Shown here piece after piece: positions 34,866 to 44,558 of a stretch of DNA of 64,000 nt. A program made the translations under genes and the position numbers. The notes below the pieces were generated by a model. The model worked only from the letters and a program-made list of their open reading frames with translations, was not told where the DNA came from and did not search any database. The DNA comes from Synergistetes bacterium HGW-Synergistetes-1. Lineage in GTDB: Bacteria; Synergistota; Synergistia; Synergistales; Synergistaceae. Each line of letters opens with the position of its first letter. Position 1 is the stretch's first letter. The DNA lies in the NCBI GenBank assembly GCA_002839185.1, contig PGXO01000002.1, forward strand, positions 62,001-126,000, read 5' to 3'.

Positions 34866-35523
34866 GTTGTTCCGAAGCATGACAGGTCAGATGTTCACAG
34901 AAAAAATAGTCAGACATTGTCAAATTTACCGATATCTTTCATGTTAGAATTGCTTGCAATTAACGTACTATTCAAAATATGGCTCAAATTGTGAAAATTA
35001 TATTGACGTTTTAGCAAAATGTGTATATATATGTGTAACACACAACGAAAGCAGAAAGCGGTATAGCTTGTAAATATCATAAAAGATCCACATCCGGCCT
35101 TAATAGTAAAGACTAGCAAGCAACAAGGTATCTGCATTTGCAGGGGAAAGTCACTCTGCAGCAGGGGCATGGATAACAGAGAGCATTTGATTCATCTGAT
35201 CTGTCTGCAGATTTTCAAGCTTAAGAGCGTTATCGATAATAAATATAAAAATTTGTGTTTTCAGATAATTTAACAAAAAATGCTAATTTTCAAAACTTTT
35301 ATTAGCCTGACCCTGTCCGTAGAATTCAAAACGAGTACAAAACAATAAACTTCATTCTTTAAAATTATCTTTAGCAAATTTTAATGTTTACATTTAAGGG
35401 CATCATTGGTTTTTTATAAGTAATTGTGGAGGAGGTGAGATGGGCTTATTGATCCTGGTAACAGAATATCTGTAAGATTTTGTGAAATGGCAGGAACAGA
35501 GCTGAAGAATCAAAAAGGAGTGG
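34866..35523. other. 658-bp A+T-rich leader region before the aconitase-like gene
   Basis: No full gene is supported. Near its end is an 11-codon reading frame with a strong ribosome-binding site (35440-35475). An AATTGC-TT-GCAATT palindrome at about 34951-34964 is present but has no known partner. The long distance from the nrdJ terminator suggests a sizeable 5' leader or several promoters for the citrate gene cluster. Confidence 0.5.
35440..35475 (+). CDS. Putative 11-residue leader peptide
   Basis: ATG at 35440 with an AGGAGGTGAG site directly upstream opens an 11-codon frame (MGLLILVTEYL, then TAA) ending 48 bp before the aconitase-like gene. The ribosome-binding site is one of the strongest in the window, which argues that ribosomes load here. 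Three Leu, one Ile and one Val make a branched-chain-sensing leader conceivable, but no terminator hairpin follows. Translational coupling or ribosome shielding is an alternative. Confidence 0.35.
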   Translation: MGLLILVTEYL

Positions 35524-37905
35524 ATGGAAGTGCTGAAGTTGGTCAGAAAAGGAGTATATTTGCTCCGCGGAAACCTCTTGGTAGAAGAGGCGGAAAATAT
35601 CAACATGGATGAGATAAACGACCGCTTGACAAACGCAGGCCTCGATCCAATGGGAAGTGTCCTGCCCGACAAGATGAAAGCGTCAAACGGAACCATTGCC
35701 TGTCGTATCCTGCAGGCGCACAATGCAGATAAGACGGGTGAAAAATTAAAGATACATTTTGATGCCTTGGCATCACATGACATTACCTATGTGGGGATAA
35801 TTGAGACTGCGATAGCCAGCGGCATGAAAAAATTCCCGATACCCTATGTGCTGACAAACTGCCATAACAGCCTTTGTGCCGTTGGCGGGACCATAAACGA
35901 GGATGACCATGTCTATGGACTCTCCGCAGCAAAGAAATTCGGGGGGGATTTCGTTCCTCCGCATATGGCTGTTATCCACTCATATGTACGGGAGATGATG
36001 ACGGGCTGCGGCAGGATGATCCTTGGTTCTGACAGCCATACGAGGTATGGTGCGCTCGGAACGATGGGGATAGGTGAAGGAGGTCCGGAGCTGGTAAAAC
36101 AGCTTTTGAGCCATACTTATGACTTCCCTCGTGCAGAGGTCGTAGCGGTTTATCTTAAGGGTTCGCCGCATCCCGGCGTAGGTCCGCAGGATGTTGCCCT
36201 TGCTCTCATAGGGGCGGTTTTCAAAGATGGTTTTGTAAAAAACAAAGTTTTGGAATTCGTTGGTCCGGGCGTCAGCAGCCTGCCTGTAGAATTCCGGAAC
36301 GGGATAGACGTAATGACAACTGAAACAGCCTGTCTCTCTTCTATATGGAGGACTGACGGCAGTGTGAAAAAATATTATGAGATACACGGAAGACCCGCTG
36401 ATTACACGCAGCTTGATCCAGATGAAGCTGCGTGGTATGACGGAGCCGTGGTGATCGATCTTGATAAAGTCAAGCCAATGATCGCCCTGCCCTTCCACCC
36501 CAGCAACGTTTATACGATAGATGACCTGAACGAAAATGCCGGGGATATACTGGAAAAGGTAGAGAAAGAAGCCTCAGGGCAGATAGAGAATCCCAATCTC
36601 ACGCTTTCCCTTAAGGATAAAATCCGCAGCGGACGTCTCTGTGTCGATCATGGCGTCATTGCCGGATGCGCGGGAGGTACACCGGACAACATCGTAGCAG
36701 CGGCGCAGATACTCAAGGCAGGCAAATCAGGGATCGGCGAGTTTTCGCTGAGCGTATATCCGGGCAGCCAGCCGATAAAGATGGAGCTCGTGGAAAACGG
36801 CACCCTTTATGACCTGATGTCTGTGGGAGCGACTGTAAGGACAGCCTTCTGCGGTCCATGTTTCGGAGCATGTGACACTCCTGCCAACAATGGGCTAAGC
36901 ATCAGACATACCACCAGGAATTTCCCTAACCGGGAGGGCTCAAAACCTGACGGCGGGCAGCTTGCTTCTGTAGCTCTTATGGATGCCAGATCGATAGCGG
37001 CTACTGCCGCGAATGGCGGGATCCTCACCTCAGCGGAGCAATATGGGGAATTCCTCCATGATGTCGAATATACATTTCGAAAAGAGATATACGACAAAAA
37101 GGTCTATCGCGGATTTGGAAAGCCTCAGTCCGAAAGGGAACTCGTATATGGTCCCAATATCCGTCCGTGGCCCAGGGTCTATCCCCTGGCAGAAAATCTG
37201 ATGCTCAGCGTGGCCTCGGTAATTACCGATCCTGTTACGACCACGGATGAACTTATTCCGTCCGGTGAGACGTCATCTCTTCGCTCCAATCCGCTGAAAC
37301 TGGCTGAATACGCCCTTTCACGCAAGGATCCGGGATATGTAGGCAGGGCAAAAGCGGTCCAGGCTCTTGAAAACACGCGCAGAAAGACGACTGATGCCGG
37401 ATCCGGGGAGGTACCTTTTGACCTTAAATCCGTGCTTGCACTGACTAAAACAAACGATCCCCTAAAAAATACAGGAATAGGCAGCACAATATTCGCTGTA
37501 AAACCGGGGGACGGTTCTGCCCGTGAACAGGCGGCATCTTCCCAGAAAGTACTCGGTGGCCAGGCAAACATTGCAGAAGAGTATGCAACCAAAAGATACA
37601 GAAGCAATCTCATCAACTGGGGAATGATACCCTTTATCATCGCCCGGGAAAACAGGGAAAAACTTTCCGTAGGAGACTGGATATTCATACCCGGGATCCG
37701 CAGCGCAGTCATGGAAGGCCACGATCAGATCCATGCTGTCGTGATACACGGAGCTTCAAGGACGGATATCACGCTTAAGATGCCGGGCCTCACCAGGGAG
37801 GACAGGGAGATCATCCTTGCAGGATGCCTTATGAATTATTACTCGCTGCAGAACGATCTTCAGAGTGAGATAAACAGAAAAAAAGCAGTGATCAAATACA
37901 TTTAG
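35524..37905 (+). CDS. Aconitase-family hydratase (YbhJ-like)
   Basis: A 793-residue protein of the aconitase superfamily with both the catalytic three-domain part and the C-terminal swivel domain. Fe-S ligands are visible as GCAGGTPDN (first Cys) and FCGPCFGAC (Cys-x2-Cys), along with [21 protein letters not shown]. It resembles the YbhJ-type hydratases more than AcnA or AcnB. Its setting directly before icd and citDEF argues that it interconverts citrate and isocitrate here. The start is either ATG 35524 (AGGAG only 3 nt away) or GTG 35530 (better spacing). Confidence 0.85.
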   Translation: MEVLKLVRKGVYLLRGNLLVEEAENINMDEINDRLTNAGLDPMGSVLPDKMKASNGTIACRILQAHNADKTGEKLKIHFDALASHDITYVGIIETAIASGMKKFPIPYVLTNCHNSLCAVGGTINEDDHVYGLSAAKKFGGDFVPPHMAVIHSYVREMMTGCGRMILGSDSHTRYGALGTMGIGEGGPELVKQLLSHTYDFPRAEVVAVYLKGSPHPGVGPQDVALALIGAVFKDGFVKNKVLEFVGPGVSSLPVEFRNGIDVMTTETACLSSIWRTDGSVKKYYEIHGRPADYTQLDPDEAAWYDGAVVIDLDKVKPMIALPFHPSNVYTIDDLNENAGDILEKVEKEASGQIENPNLTLSLKDKIRSGRLCVDHGVIAGCAGGTPDNIVAAAQILKAGKSGIGEFSLSVYPGSQPIKMELVENGTLYDLMSVGATVRTAFCGPCFGACDTPANNGLSIRHTTRNFPNREGSKPDGGQLASVALMDARSIAATAANGGILTSAEQYGEFLHDVEYTFRKEIYDKKVYRGFGKPQSERELVYGPNIRPWPRVYPLAENLMLSVASVITDPVTTTDELIPSGETSSLRSNPLKLAEYALSRKDPGYVGRAKAVQALENTRRKTTDAGSGEVPFDLKSVLALTKTNDPLKNTGIGSTIFAVKPGDGSAREQAASSQKVLGGQANIAEEYATKRYRSNLINWGMIPFIIARENREKLSVGDWIFIPGIRSAVMEGHDQIHAVVIHGASRTDITLKMPGLTREDREIILAGCLMNYYSLQNDLQSEINRKKAVIKYI

Positions 37906-37932
37906 ATATCCAAAGAGAAGGGTGGGAATGAT

Positions 37933-39138
37933 ATGAAAATTGGAATGAAGACACCGTTGGTCGAGATGGACGGGGATGAAATGACCAGGGTCATCTGGGG
38001 GGAAATAAAAGAGATCCTGCTTGAACCTTATATTGACCTGAAAACAGAATACTACGACCTTGGACTAAAGAAACGCGATGAAACAGATGACAGGATAACT
38101 GTGGAAGCCGCCGAGGCGGCAAAAGTATACGGCGTAGCAGTAAAATGTGCCACAATAACGCCGAACCAGCAAAGAGTCGAAGAATATGATCTTAAACAGA
38201 TGTGGAAGAGCCCAAACGGGACAATAAGGGCGATACTTGACGGAACCGTCTTCAGGTCTCCTATCTTTCTTGACTGTATCAGTCCCACTGTAAGAACATG
38301 GAACAAGCCGATCACGATCGCACGTCACGCATACGGTGATATATACAAGGATGTAGAGATGGTCATTGATACTCCTGGCAGGGTCTATATGACATTTGAG
38401 CCTGCTGACGGCGATGAGGGAAAAGCTCAAAAAGAGCTGGTCCATGACTTTACGGGTGGCGGTGTCGTTATGGGCATGCATAACCTTGACAGGTCAATAA
38501 GGAGCTTTGCGCGTTCATGCTTCAAATATGCGCTTGCTACTAAACAGCCTCTCTGGTTTTCAACCAAAGACACCATCTCAAAAAAGTATGACCACCGCTT
38601 TAAGGATATTTTCCAGGAAATATTCGATGCAGAATTCAAGGCGGATTTTGAAAAATGCGGGATAGAATATTTCTACACCCTGATCGATGATGCGGTAGCA
38701 AGAGTAATACGTTCTGAAGGGGGCTTTATCTGGGCCTGCAAAAACTACGATGGTGATGTTATGTCAGATATGGTAGCCACTGCATTCGGAAGTCTTGCAA
38801 TGATGACATCGGTCCTTGTCTCCCCTGATGGCGTCTTTGAATACGAAGCGGCACATGGTACAGTTACCCGCCACTATTACAAATATCTCAAGGGCGAAGC
38901 GACTTCCACCAACCCAATGGCGACTATTTTCGCATGGTCGGGTGCTCTCAGGAAGCGTGGGGAGCTTGATGGGATAAAAGAGCTCCAGTCCTTTGCCGAC
39001 AGACTTGAAAGAGCCTCAACAGAGACGATAGAATCGGGAATAATGACCAAGGACATTGCATCTATAGCTGATATATACGACAAAAAGGTCGTTACAACGG
39101 AAGAATTTCTCCATGCAGTAGCGGAGAAGCTCAGATAA
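37933..39138 (+). CDS. icd: NADP-dependent isocitrate dehydrogenase (eukaryote-like type)
   Basis: A 401-residue enzyme interconverting isocitrate and 2-oxoglutarate plus CO2. The N-terminal [16 protein letters not shown], the GTVFRSPI phosphate/substrate region, [14 protein letters not shown], and [18 protein letters not shown] near 300 are those of the IDH1/IDH2-like homodimeric subfamily rather than the E. coli Icd type. It uses NADP and a divalent metal. It lies 27 bp after the aconitase-like gene, with GGTGGG 6 nt before the ATG. Followed by citDEF, it supports a 2-oxoglutarate-citrate branch. Confidence 0.93.
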   Translation: MKIGMKTPLVEMDGDEMTRVIWGEIKEILLEPYIDLKTEYYDLGLKKRDETDDRITVEAAEAAKVYGVAVKCATITPNQQRVEEYDLKQMWKSPNGTIRAILDGTVFRSPIFLDCISPTVRTWNKPITIARHAYGDIYKDVEMVIDTPGRVYMTFEPADGDEGKAQKELVHDFTGGGVVMGMHNLDRSIRSFARSCFKYALATKQPLWFSTKDTISKKYDHRFKDIFQEIFDAEFKADFEKCGIEYFYTLIDDAVARVIRSEGGFIWACKNYDGDVMSDMVATAFGSLAMMTSVLVSPDGVFEYEAAHGTVTRHYYKYLKGEATSTNPMATIFAWSGALRKRGELDGIKELQSFADRLERASTETIESGIMTKDIASIADIYDKKVVTTEEFLHAVAEKLR

Positions 39139-39211
39139 AGTAATATAATCAAAGGGAGGAGGAAAGAAATTTTCCTCCTCCGTTGACTAAGAATGAAAGG
39201 TGATGGGCAGA

Positions 39212-39487
39212 TTGATATTGCTTAAGACCGCCAGCGCCGGGACGTTGGAATCATCCGACTGCCTGGTGACGGTTTCACCGGCTGAAAAGCTTAAACTGGA
39301 ATATAAAGGGGCCAACAGCGAAGTTTTTGCTGAAAGGACGATGGCGCTTGTTGAGAACGTGTCAAAAAGATACGGCCTCAGCGGAGCTGAGATATCGATC
39401 CAGGATCAGGGTGCCCTTGAGATAACGATAAAGGCGCGACTCGAAACAGCTCTCATACGTGCCATAAAGGGAGTGGCGAAAGAATGA
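39212..39487 (+). CDS. citD: Citrate lyase acyl carrier protein (gamma subunit)
   Basis: A 91-residue carrier protein. With TTG at 39212 as start, the N-terminus reads MILLKTASAGTLESSD, where Ser14 in the ESSD motif should carry the phosphoribosyl-dephospho-CoA group of citrate lyase. AAAGGTGA lies 8 nt upstream; a GTG at 39200 overlaps that site. Length and position of the motif fit CitD. Its end overlaps citE by 4 bp. No citX or citG for making and attaching the prosthetic group is in the window. Confidence 0.9.
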   Translation: MILLKTASAGTLESSDCLVTVSPAEKLKLEYKGANSEVFAERTMALVENVSKRYGLSGAEISIQDQGALEITIKARLETALIRAIKGVAKE

Positions 39488-40368
39488 AGCCCTGCCGTTC
39501 AATGCTTTATATTCCAGGCGATTCTCCCGGCATGATCCAGCACGCGCCAGTCTTTGGAGCTGACAGCATACTGCTTGACCTTGAAGATGCAGTGGCTCTC
39601 ACGGAGAAGGATGCAGCAAGAAAAATGGTCGCTTGCTACTTACAGGATTATGATTTTAAGGATCTCATTGTAACTGTCAGGGTAAACGGCGCGGATACGG
39701 AATTTTTTGATGACGACCTGAAGGAGATCATCCCATGTTCCCCCGCTGCCATCAGGATCCCAAAATGCAATGGTCCCGCAGATGTTCTGGCCGCGGACAA
39801 AAAAATTGAAGAGATAGAAAAAGCGAATTCCATTCCTGTCGGAAAAGTGAGAATACATGCAATGATCGAAACAGCCGTGGGTGTAGAGAGCGCATTCTTT
39901 ATAGCATCCGCATGCCCTCGTGTCCAGGCCCTTACACTTGGAGGACAGGACCTTACGGCAGATATGGGTGTCCAGAAAACTAAAGAGGGCTGGGAACTTT
40001 TTTATGCGAGAAGCAGAGTCGTAGTTGCAGCACGTGCTGCCGGTGTGGATGTATATGACACGGTGTGGGCAGACATCAGTGATAAAGAAGGACTGCTCAA
40101 GGAATGCAGATCGATAGTGGGTCTTGGATTTACCGGCAAGGCGGCCATACATCCCGATCAGATAGAAACGATCCATCAGGCTTTCATGCCGAACGAAAAA
40201 GAATTCAGAAAAGCGATTCGTGTAATGGAAGCCGCGGAAAATGCGAAAAAAGAGGGTAAAGGTGTCATCTCTGTTGACGGCAAAATGGTAGATGCTCCTG
40301 TTGTGGCAAGAGCCCGCCATCTTTTGGACCTTGCAGATCTCTATGGTTTTGAAAGGAGTGGCTCGTAA
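39484..40368 (+). CDS. citE: Citrate lyase beta subunit (citryl-CoA lyase)
   Basis: A 294-residue HpcH/HpaI-like TIM-barrel protein. It has RSMLYIPGDSPGMIQHAP, DSILLDLEDAVAL (metal-binding acidic residues), VRVNG, IHAMIETAVGVE and LGGQDLTADMG, all characteristic of CitE, which cleaves citryl-ACP to oxaloacetate and acetyl-ACP. Its ATG overlaps citD (ATGA) and its stop overlaps citF (TAATG), so the three subunits are translated in a coupled manner. Confidence 0.95.
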   Translation: MKPCRSMLYIPGDSPGMIQHAPVFGADSILLDLEDAVALTEKDAARKMVACYLQDYDFKDLIVTVRVNGADTEFFDDDLKEIIPCSPAAIRIPKCNGPADVLAADKKIEEIEKANSIPVGKVRIHAMIETAVGVESAFFIASACPRVQALTLGGQDLTADMGVQKTKEGWELFYARSRVVVAARAAGVDVYDTVWADISDKEGLLKECRSIVGLGFTGKAAIHPDQIETIHQAFMPNEKEFRKAIRVMEAAENAKKEGKGVISVDGKMVDAPVVARARHLLDLADLYGFERSGS

Positions 40369-41930
40369 TGTATATGACTCTGAATTCCCTGGGCAGAAAC
40401 GTTCCTCTTGAACTTCCCGGAGTCGGGTCTTTTGCTCCATATGAGTCACCATTTGCCATGCTCGGTCAGCCCGGCGCATTTGTGGGGGCTCAGATGCAGC
40501 TGCGCCGTCCGGCGCCTGCCAGGAGCAAGGTCGTTGAAAATATTGAAAAGGCTGTGGAACTGTCGGGACTGAAAGACGGAATGACGATCTCGTTCCACCA
40601 CCATCTGAGAAATGGTGATGCCGTGATACCCATGGTCCTTGATGTCCTGCGAAAAATGGGTTTTAAAGGTCTTACCCTTGCTCCAAGCTCGATACCGGAT
40701 GCCCACGACTGTATTGCTGACTATATCCGCAGCGGCCTGATAAACCGCCTTTATACTTCTGGAGTCCGCGGCGAACTCGGGAAGCTTCTATCCGGCGGCG
40801 AGCTGGAAATACCCGTAGTGATCCGCAGCCATGGTGGACGGGCCAGGGCTATAGAGGAAGGATCGATATCTATAGATGTCGCATTCCTTGCAGCTCCTGC
40901 CTGCGATCCACTTGGCAATATCACAGGCAGTACAGGGCCTTCCGCATGCGGTTCCCTTGGTTATGCAATAACGGATGCCAGATATGCGCGGCATGTCGTC
41001 GCTATAACGGACAACCTTGTGGAATATCCGCTTAATCCCAGAATCTCTATACCGCAGTACCTGGTAGACAGCATAGTATGTGTCGACAGTCTGGGAGATC
41101 CGAAAAAGATCGCGACAGGAGCTGCAAGGATAACAAGGAACCCTGTTGACCTGAAGATCGCCAAAGATTCTTTCCGGCTGATGAAAGCTTCAGGAATATT
41201 AGAGCCTGGTTTCTCTTTTCAGATGGGAGTGGGCGGAGCAAGCCTGGCTGTGGCAAAATATCTCGGGGAATATATGAAGGAAAAAGGTCTCTGCGGCAGC
41301 TTCGGACTTGGCGGAGTGGGTGGGTATATGGCGGGCATGCTTGAGGAGGGGCTCTTTGACGCAGTCTTTGATGTCCAGAGTTTTGATTCGGCTGTTACAA
41401 ATTCGATGCAGAAAAATCCGAAACACATCGAAATAGATGCCTCTTGGTATGCTAGTCCCTTTAATGCAGGGTGTATAGTAAACAACCTGGACTGCGTCAT
41501 CCTGGCAGCTCTTGAGGTCGATACGGATTTTAATGTAAACGTACTCACAGGACATGATGGAGTACTCAGAGGCGCATCCGGCGGACATCAGGATACTGCC
41601 GCGGGGGCAAAACTCTCTATAGTGGTCGCTCCTTCTTTCAGGGGGGGCGTTCCCTCAATAAAGAACAAAGTCACAACAGTAACGACACCCGGTGAGACAG
41701 TAGACGCCATCGTAACTGAGAGGGGGATCTGCATTAACCCCCGCAGGGAAGATCTTCTTGGCTCTGCTTTAAAATCAGGGCTCCCGGTCGTTGATATCAC
41801 GGAATTGAAGAAGGAAGTCGAAAAACTCACAGGCGTCCCGCGTCCTGCTGAATTTGATCACGATAAAATTGCCGCAGTAGTTGAATATCGCGACGGGACC
41901 CTTATAGATACTGTATATTGCAGGAAATAG
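40368..41930 (+). CDS. citF: Citrate lyase alpha subunit (citrate:acetyl-ACP transferase)
   Basis: A 520-residue CoA-transferase-like protein, the usual CitF length. Seen are ISFHHHLRNGD near 85, LTLAPSSIPD, GRARAIEEG and NVLTGHDGVLRGASGGHQDTAAGA near 395, which match CitF. It exchanges acetate for citrate on the carrier protein. With CitD and CitE it forms the citrate lyase complex. A terminator follows at 42085. The ligase citC that loads acetate is absent from this window. Confidence 0.95.
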   Translation: MYMTLNSLGRNVPLELPGVGSFAPYESPFAMLGQPGAFVGAQMQLRRPAPARSKVVENIEKAVELSGLKDGMTISFHHHLRNGDAVIPMVLDVLRKMGFKGLTLAPSSIPDAHDCIADYIRSGLINRLYTSGVRGELGKLLSGGELEIPVVIRSHGGRARAIEEGSISIDVAFLAAPACDPLGNITGSTGPSACGSLGYAITDARYARHVVAITDNLVEYPLNPRISIPQYLVDSIVCVDSLGDPKKIATGAARITRNPVDLKIAKDSFRLMKASGILEPGFSFQMGVGGASLAVAKYLGEYMKEKGLCGSFGLGGVGGYMAGMLEEGLFDAVFDVQSFDSAVTNSMQKNPKHIEIDASWYASPFNAGCIVNNLDCVILAALEVDTDFNVNVLTGHDGVLRGASGGHQDTAAGAKLSIVVAPSFRGGVPSIKNKVTTVTTPGETVDAIVTERGICINPRREDLLGSALKSGLPVVDITELKKEVEKLTGVPRPAEFDHDKIAAVVEYRDGTLIDTVYCRK

Positions 41931-42084
41931 GGGATATTTTCAAATCACTGTATCAAAAACATCTACTTGAACTGAAGTGTGAAGAGAGGTTGTTTGACAA
42001 GGTTTCTGCCACTGCCTCATCAGACACATTGAAGCTTGTCCGCCTAACAAGGACCGATCAGAACGTACAAACAAATCAATAAAA

Positions 42085-42126
42085 GCGGGACGAAGAAAGG
42101 AAAAAATCTTCGGCCCGCTCTTTTTT
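42085..42126 (+). terminator. Rho-independent terminator of the citrate cluster
   Basis: GCGGGACGAAGA (42085-42096) pairs with TCTTCGGCCCGC (42107-42118, one bulge), followed by C and six T to 42126. It lies 155 bp after citF and before the convergent pruA gene. Confidence 0.85.
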
Positions 42127-42187
42127 ATCGGCGCCAACCTGAAGTAGGTGGCACCAGGAGAAAGGAGAGACAGAGGTTTGTCAGAGT

Positions 42188-43819
42188 CTATTTATCTTCC
42201 ATAAAAGGATATGAATACCAACGCGGCGGCATAAGGATTTCTTTTATTGTCTTCGGGGAAACCCATTTTAAGAGGTTCAACTGGCTCCCGGCCTTGTCAT
42301 TTGTCCCTGATGCCCGTCCGCCGCCGAACGGCTGCAGCCCTATACAGGCTCCTGTCGTTTTGTCGTTTATGTAGAAATTGCCTGCTGCGTATTTCAGTGC
42401 CTCATGCGATTTTCTTATCGCCGCACGGTCTTTTGCAAAGAAGCTTCCTGTAAGGGCGTATGGAGATGTGTTATTGCAGATGTCCATTGTTTCTTCAAAT
42501 TTATCGTCATCGTAAACGAAAAGAGTGAGGATAGGTCCGAATATTTCTTCTTCCATTGTCAAAAAGTGCGGATTGACGGTCTTAATTATCGTAGGCTTGA
42601 TAAAGTATCCTATACTTTTATCCCCCGAGCCGCCGTGGATTATTTCTGCTTCAGACGACTTTTTTGCGTAACTTATGTACTTCATGCAGTTGTCAAAAGA
42701 ATTTTCGTCAATGACGGCATTTACAAAATTACGGAAATCACGGGGATCTCCTGTCTTTATGGATACCATCATTTCATCCAGTTGGTTCTTAACTTCGCCC
42801 CAGCGGCTTACGGGAATGTAGCAGCGTGATGTTGCAGAACATTTTTGCCCTTGATATTCAAAAGCGCCTCTTATCATAGCAGTTGCAGTTTCTGTTGCGT
42901 CTGCTGAATTGTGCATGAAAACAAAGTTTTTGCCGCCTGTCTCACCGACAAGACGGGGGTATGACTTATATGTGTTCAGATTTTCAGCTATACCCTTCCA
43001 CAAACCGTTAAAAACCTGGGTTGAACCTGTGAAGTGTACGCCGGCAAGATCCTTATGCGCAAGTACTACCTTGCTGCCCACCGATCCAGGGCCTGGCATG
43101 AAGTTTAAAACCCCTGCGGGCAGTCCCGCTTCTGCATAAATCTTCATCAGATAGTAGCTTGACAGCAGTGATGTGGTTGCCGGTTTCCATACCACGGTGT
43201 TTCCCATCAGCACAGGGGCCATCGGGAGATTTGCCGCGAGAGCGGTGAAATTGAAAGGAGATACTGCGTAAACGAAACCTTCAAGAGGCCTGTATTCAAC
43301 ACAGTTAATGGCCCCATCCTCTGATGTTGGCTGATTTTTGTAAATTTCGCTCATATAGTGGACGCCGTAATGGAAATAATCAATGGTCTCGCTGGCTGAT
43401 TCTATTTCAGCCTGCCATACGTTTTTGCTTTGCCCCATCATCGTAGCTGCGTTTAATATGTAGCGATATTTTGTTTTTATCAGCTCCGCTATTTTCATAA
43501 TGATTGCTGCGCGGTCGGTGTAAGACATGCCCGCCCATTTATTGTGGGCATCAAGGGCCGCCTTGATTGCTATTTCCATTTCCGCACTTCCTGCTTTGTG
43601 ATAGACCGCCAACCTGTGTTTGTGATCGTGAGGCATAACGACACTGCCTGTATTGCCGGTACGGATCTCTTCTCCACCTATGATAAGAGGTATTTCTGCG
43701 ACATTAGAAGATATTTCCTCAATGGCTTCTTTTAGAAGTTTTCTATCCATTGATCCCGGAGCGTAATCTCTGGATACATCATTAAACGGTTTTTCATAAC
43801 TAAAAAGAGCGTTGCTCAA
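42188..43819 (-). CDS. pruA: L-glutamate gamma-semialdehyde (1-pyrroline-5-carboxylate) dehydrogenase
   Basis: A 543-residue aldehyde dehydrogenase of the stand-alone P5CDH group, oxidising glutamate semialdehyde to glutamate with NAD, the last step of proline or ornithine/arginine breakdown. Visible are VSPFNFTALAANLPMAPVLMGNTVVWKPA, HFTGSTQVF, the general-base VGETGGKN and the nucleophile block FEYQGQKCSATSR, and a terminal LQPFGGGRASGTNDKAG. The TTG at 43819 is the start, with AAGGGGG 8 nt upstream; this gives the family length. The leader holds the best copy of the TGCAAC palindrome. Glutamate from this reaction can feed the neighbouring 2-oxoglutarate/citrate genes. Confidence 0.92.
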   Translation of the reverse strand: MSNALFSYEKPFNDVSRDYAPGSMDRKLLKEAIEEISSNVAEIPLIIGGEEIRTGNTGSVVMPHDHKHRLAVYHKAGSAEMEIAIKAALDAHNKWAGMSYTDRAAIIMKIAELIKTKYRYILNAATMMGQSKNVWQAEIESASETIDYFHYGVHYMSEIYKNQPTSEDGAINCVEYRPLEGFVYAVSPFNFTALAANLPMAPVLMGNTVVWKPATTSLLSSYYLMKIYAEAGLPAGVLNFMPGPGSVGSKVVLAHKDLAGVHFTGSTQVFNGLWKGIAENLNTYKSYPRLVGETGGKNFVFMHNSADATETATAMIRGAFEYQGQKCSATSRCYIPVSRWGEVKNQLDEMMVSIKTGDPRDFRNFVNAVIDENSFDNCMKYISYAKKSSEAEIIHGGSGDKSIGYFIKPTIIKTVNPHFLTMEEEIFGPILTLFVYDDDKFEETMDICNNTSPYALTGSFFAKDRAAIRKSHEALKYAAGNFYINDKTTGACIGLQPFGGGRASGTNDKAGSQLNLLKWVSPKTIKEILMPPRWYSYPFMEDK

Positions 43820-43842
43820 ACCAAAAACCCCCTTGATATTTT

Positions 43843-43867
43843 TTAAATGCAACTAGGTTGCATTTAA
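43843..43867. promoter_or_regulatory. Perfect 25-bp palindrome, candidate repressor site at pruA
   Basis: Arms TTAAATGCAAC (43843-43853) and GTTGCATTTAA (43857-43867) around TAG. The core TGCAAC-TAG-GTTGCA (43848-43862) is the best copy of the motif shared with modA, tup and the Fur-family gene. It sits just downstream of the predicted transcription start, a position that favours repression. Confidence 0.75.
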
Positions 43868-44558
43868 GTGTCGCGAGTATGATAACCTGATCAGATTATC
43901 GAGTCAAGAGATGTTTTTGTATTTTTACAGAAATAAATAAATCATATAGTAAAATTAGTAACTAAAAGTAGTTATATTATTTATTTTAATTTAAAAACAT
44001 TAATTTTAGTAATATTTATTATCGATTCGTGATTCTCCTATTGTCATCCATTTGTGATTATGTGCAGAAGCTCAGTTAGCTTCAAATTACTAAATCGTCA
44101 CTGAAAAGCATGAATAAATTAGTTATTGAATAAAAAATTTGCTGAATGCATCAGTCACAATCCGGAAAGGCAATTGGACACCTGGAACAAGGACATACAA
44201 GGGATCACCGAATGACATCGCTGCACCGTCGGACACACTGAACCAGTGGAGGAAATAGCTGGCCGCTGTCAGGAAGATGTTTACTGCGACAAAGGATACA
44301 GGAGTAAAAAGTTACATGAAAATCGGCAATATGACAGCTGAAAGAATACTATGTTATGGCAGGCAACTGGCAGGAGGGCAGAATCGGGGGATGAAATAAA
44401 CGGTCTTGATGGCATCCTGCAGCTTCGACCTGAAAAAACTGCTGAAATCACTCGGGGTTTTTTGTCTCAATCACCAACAAGCCTGATTTTGGGAGTGCGG
44501 ATAAATTTTTGGGCTGTAATTATGTGGCACGACCAAATATGCTTATTTTTGTATTTAC
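43868..44558. other. Non-coding region between pruA and modC, with a possible transposase remnant
   Basis: Apart from the pruA promoter, the first half is A+T-rich. Around 44250-44335 the plus strand has a frame reading EDVYCDKGYRSKKLHEN before a stop, reminiscent of the DKGY segment of IS4/IS5-type transposases. It is flanked by stops on both sides, so at most a decayed fragment. A 75-codon frame at 44351-44578 overlaps modC and has no family signature. No intact gene is supported. Confidence 0.35.
43879..43907 (-). promoter_or_regulatory. Sigma-70-type promoter of pruA
   Basis: On the minus strand, TTGACT (43907-43902) and TATCAT (43884-43879) are spaced by exactly 17 bp. The start would fall near 43872, so the TGCAAC palindrome covers about +5 to +30. 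Confidence 0.65.

Noticed and set aside
34948-34966. AATTGC-TT-GCAATT palindrome before the citrate cluster as another operator
   Set aside because: The half-sites are in the opposite order and with a different spacer from the shared motif.
39640-40479. 279-codon minus-strand frame antisense to citE
   Set aside because: citE has clear CitE motifs and overlaps its neighbours' starts and stops; the antisense frame has no motif.
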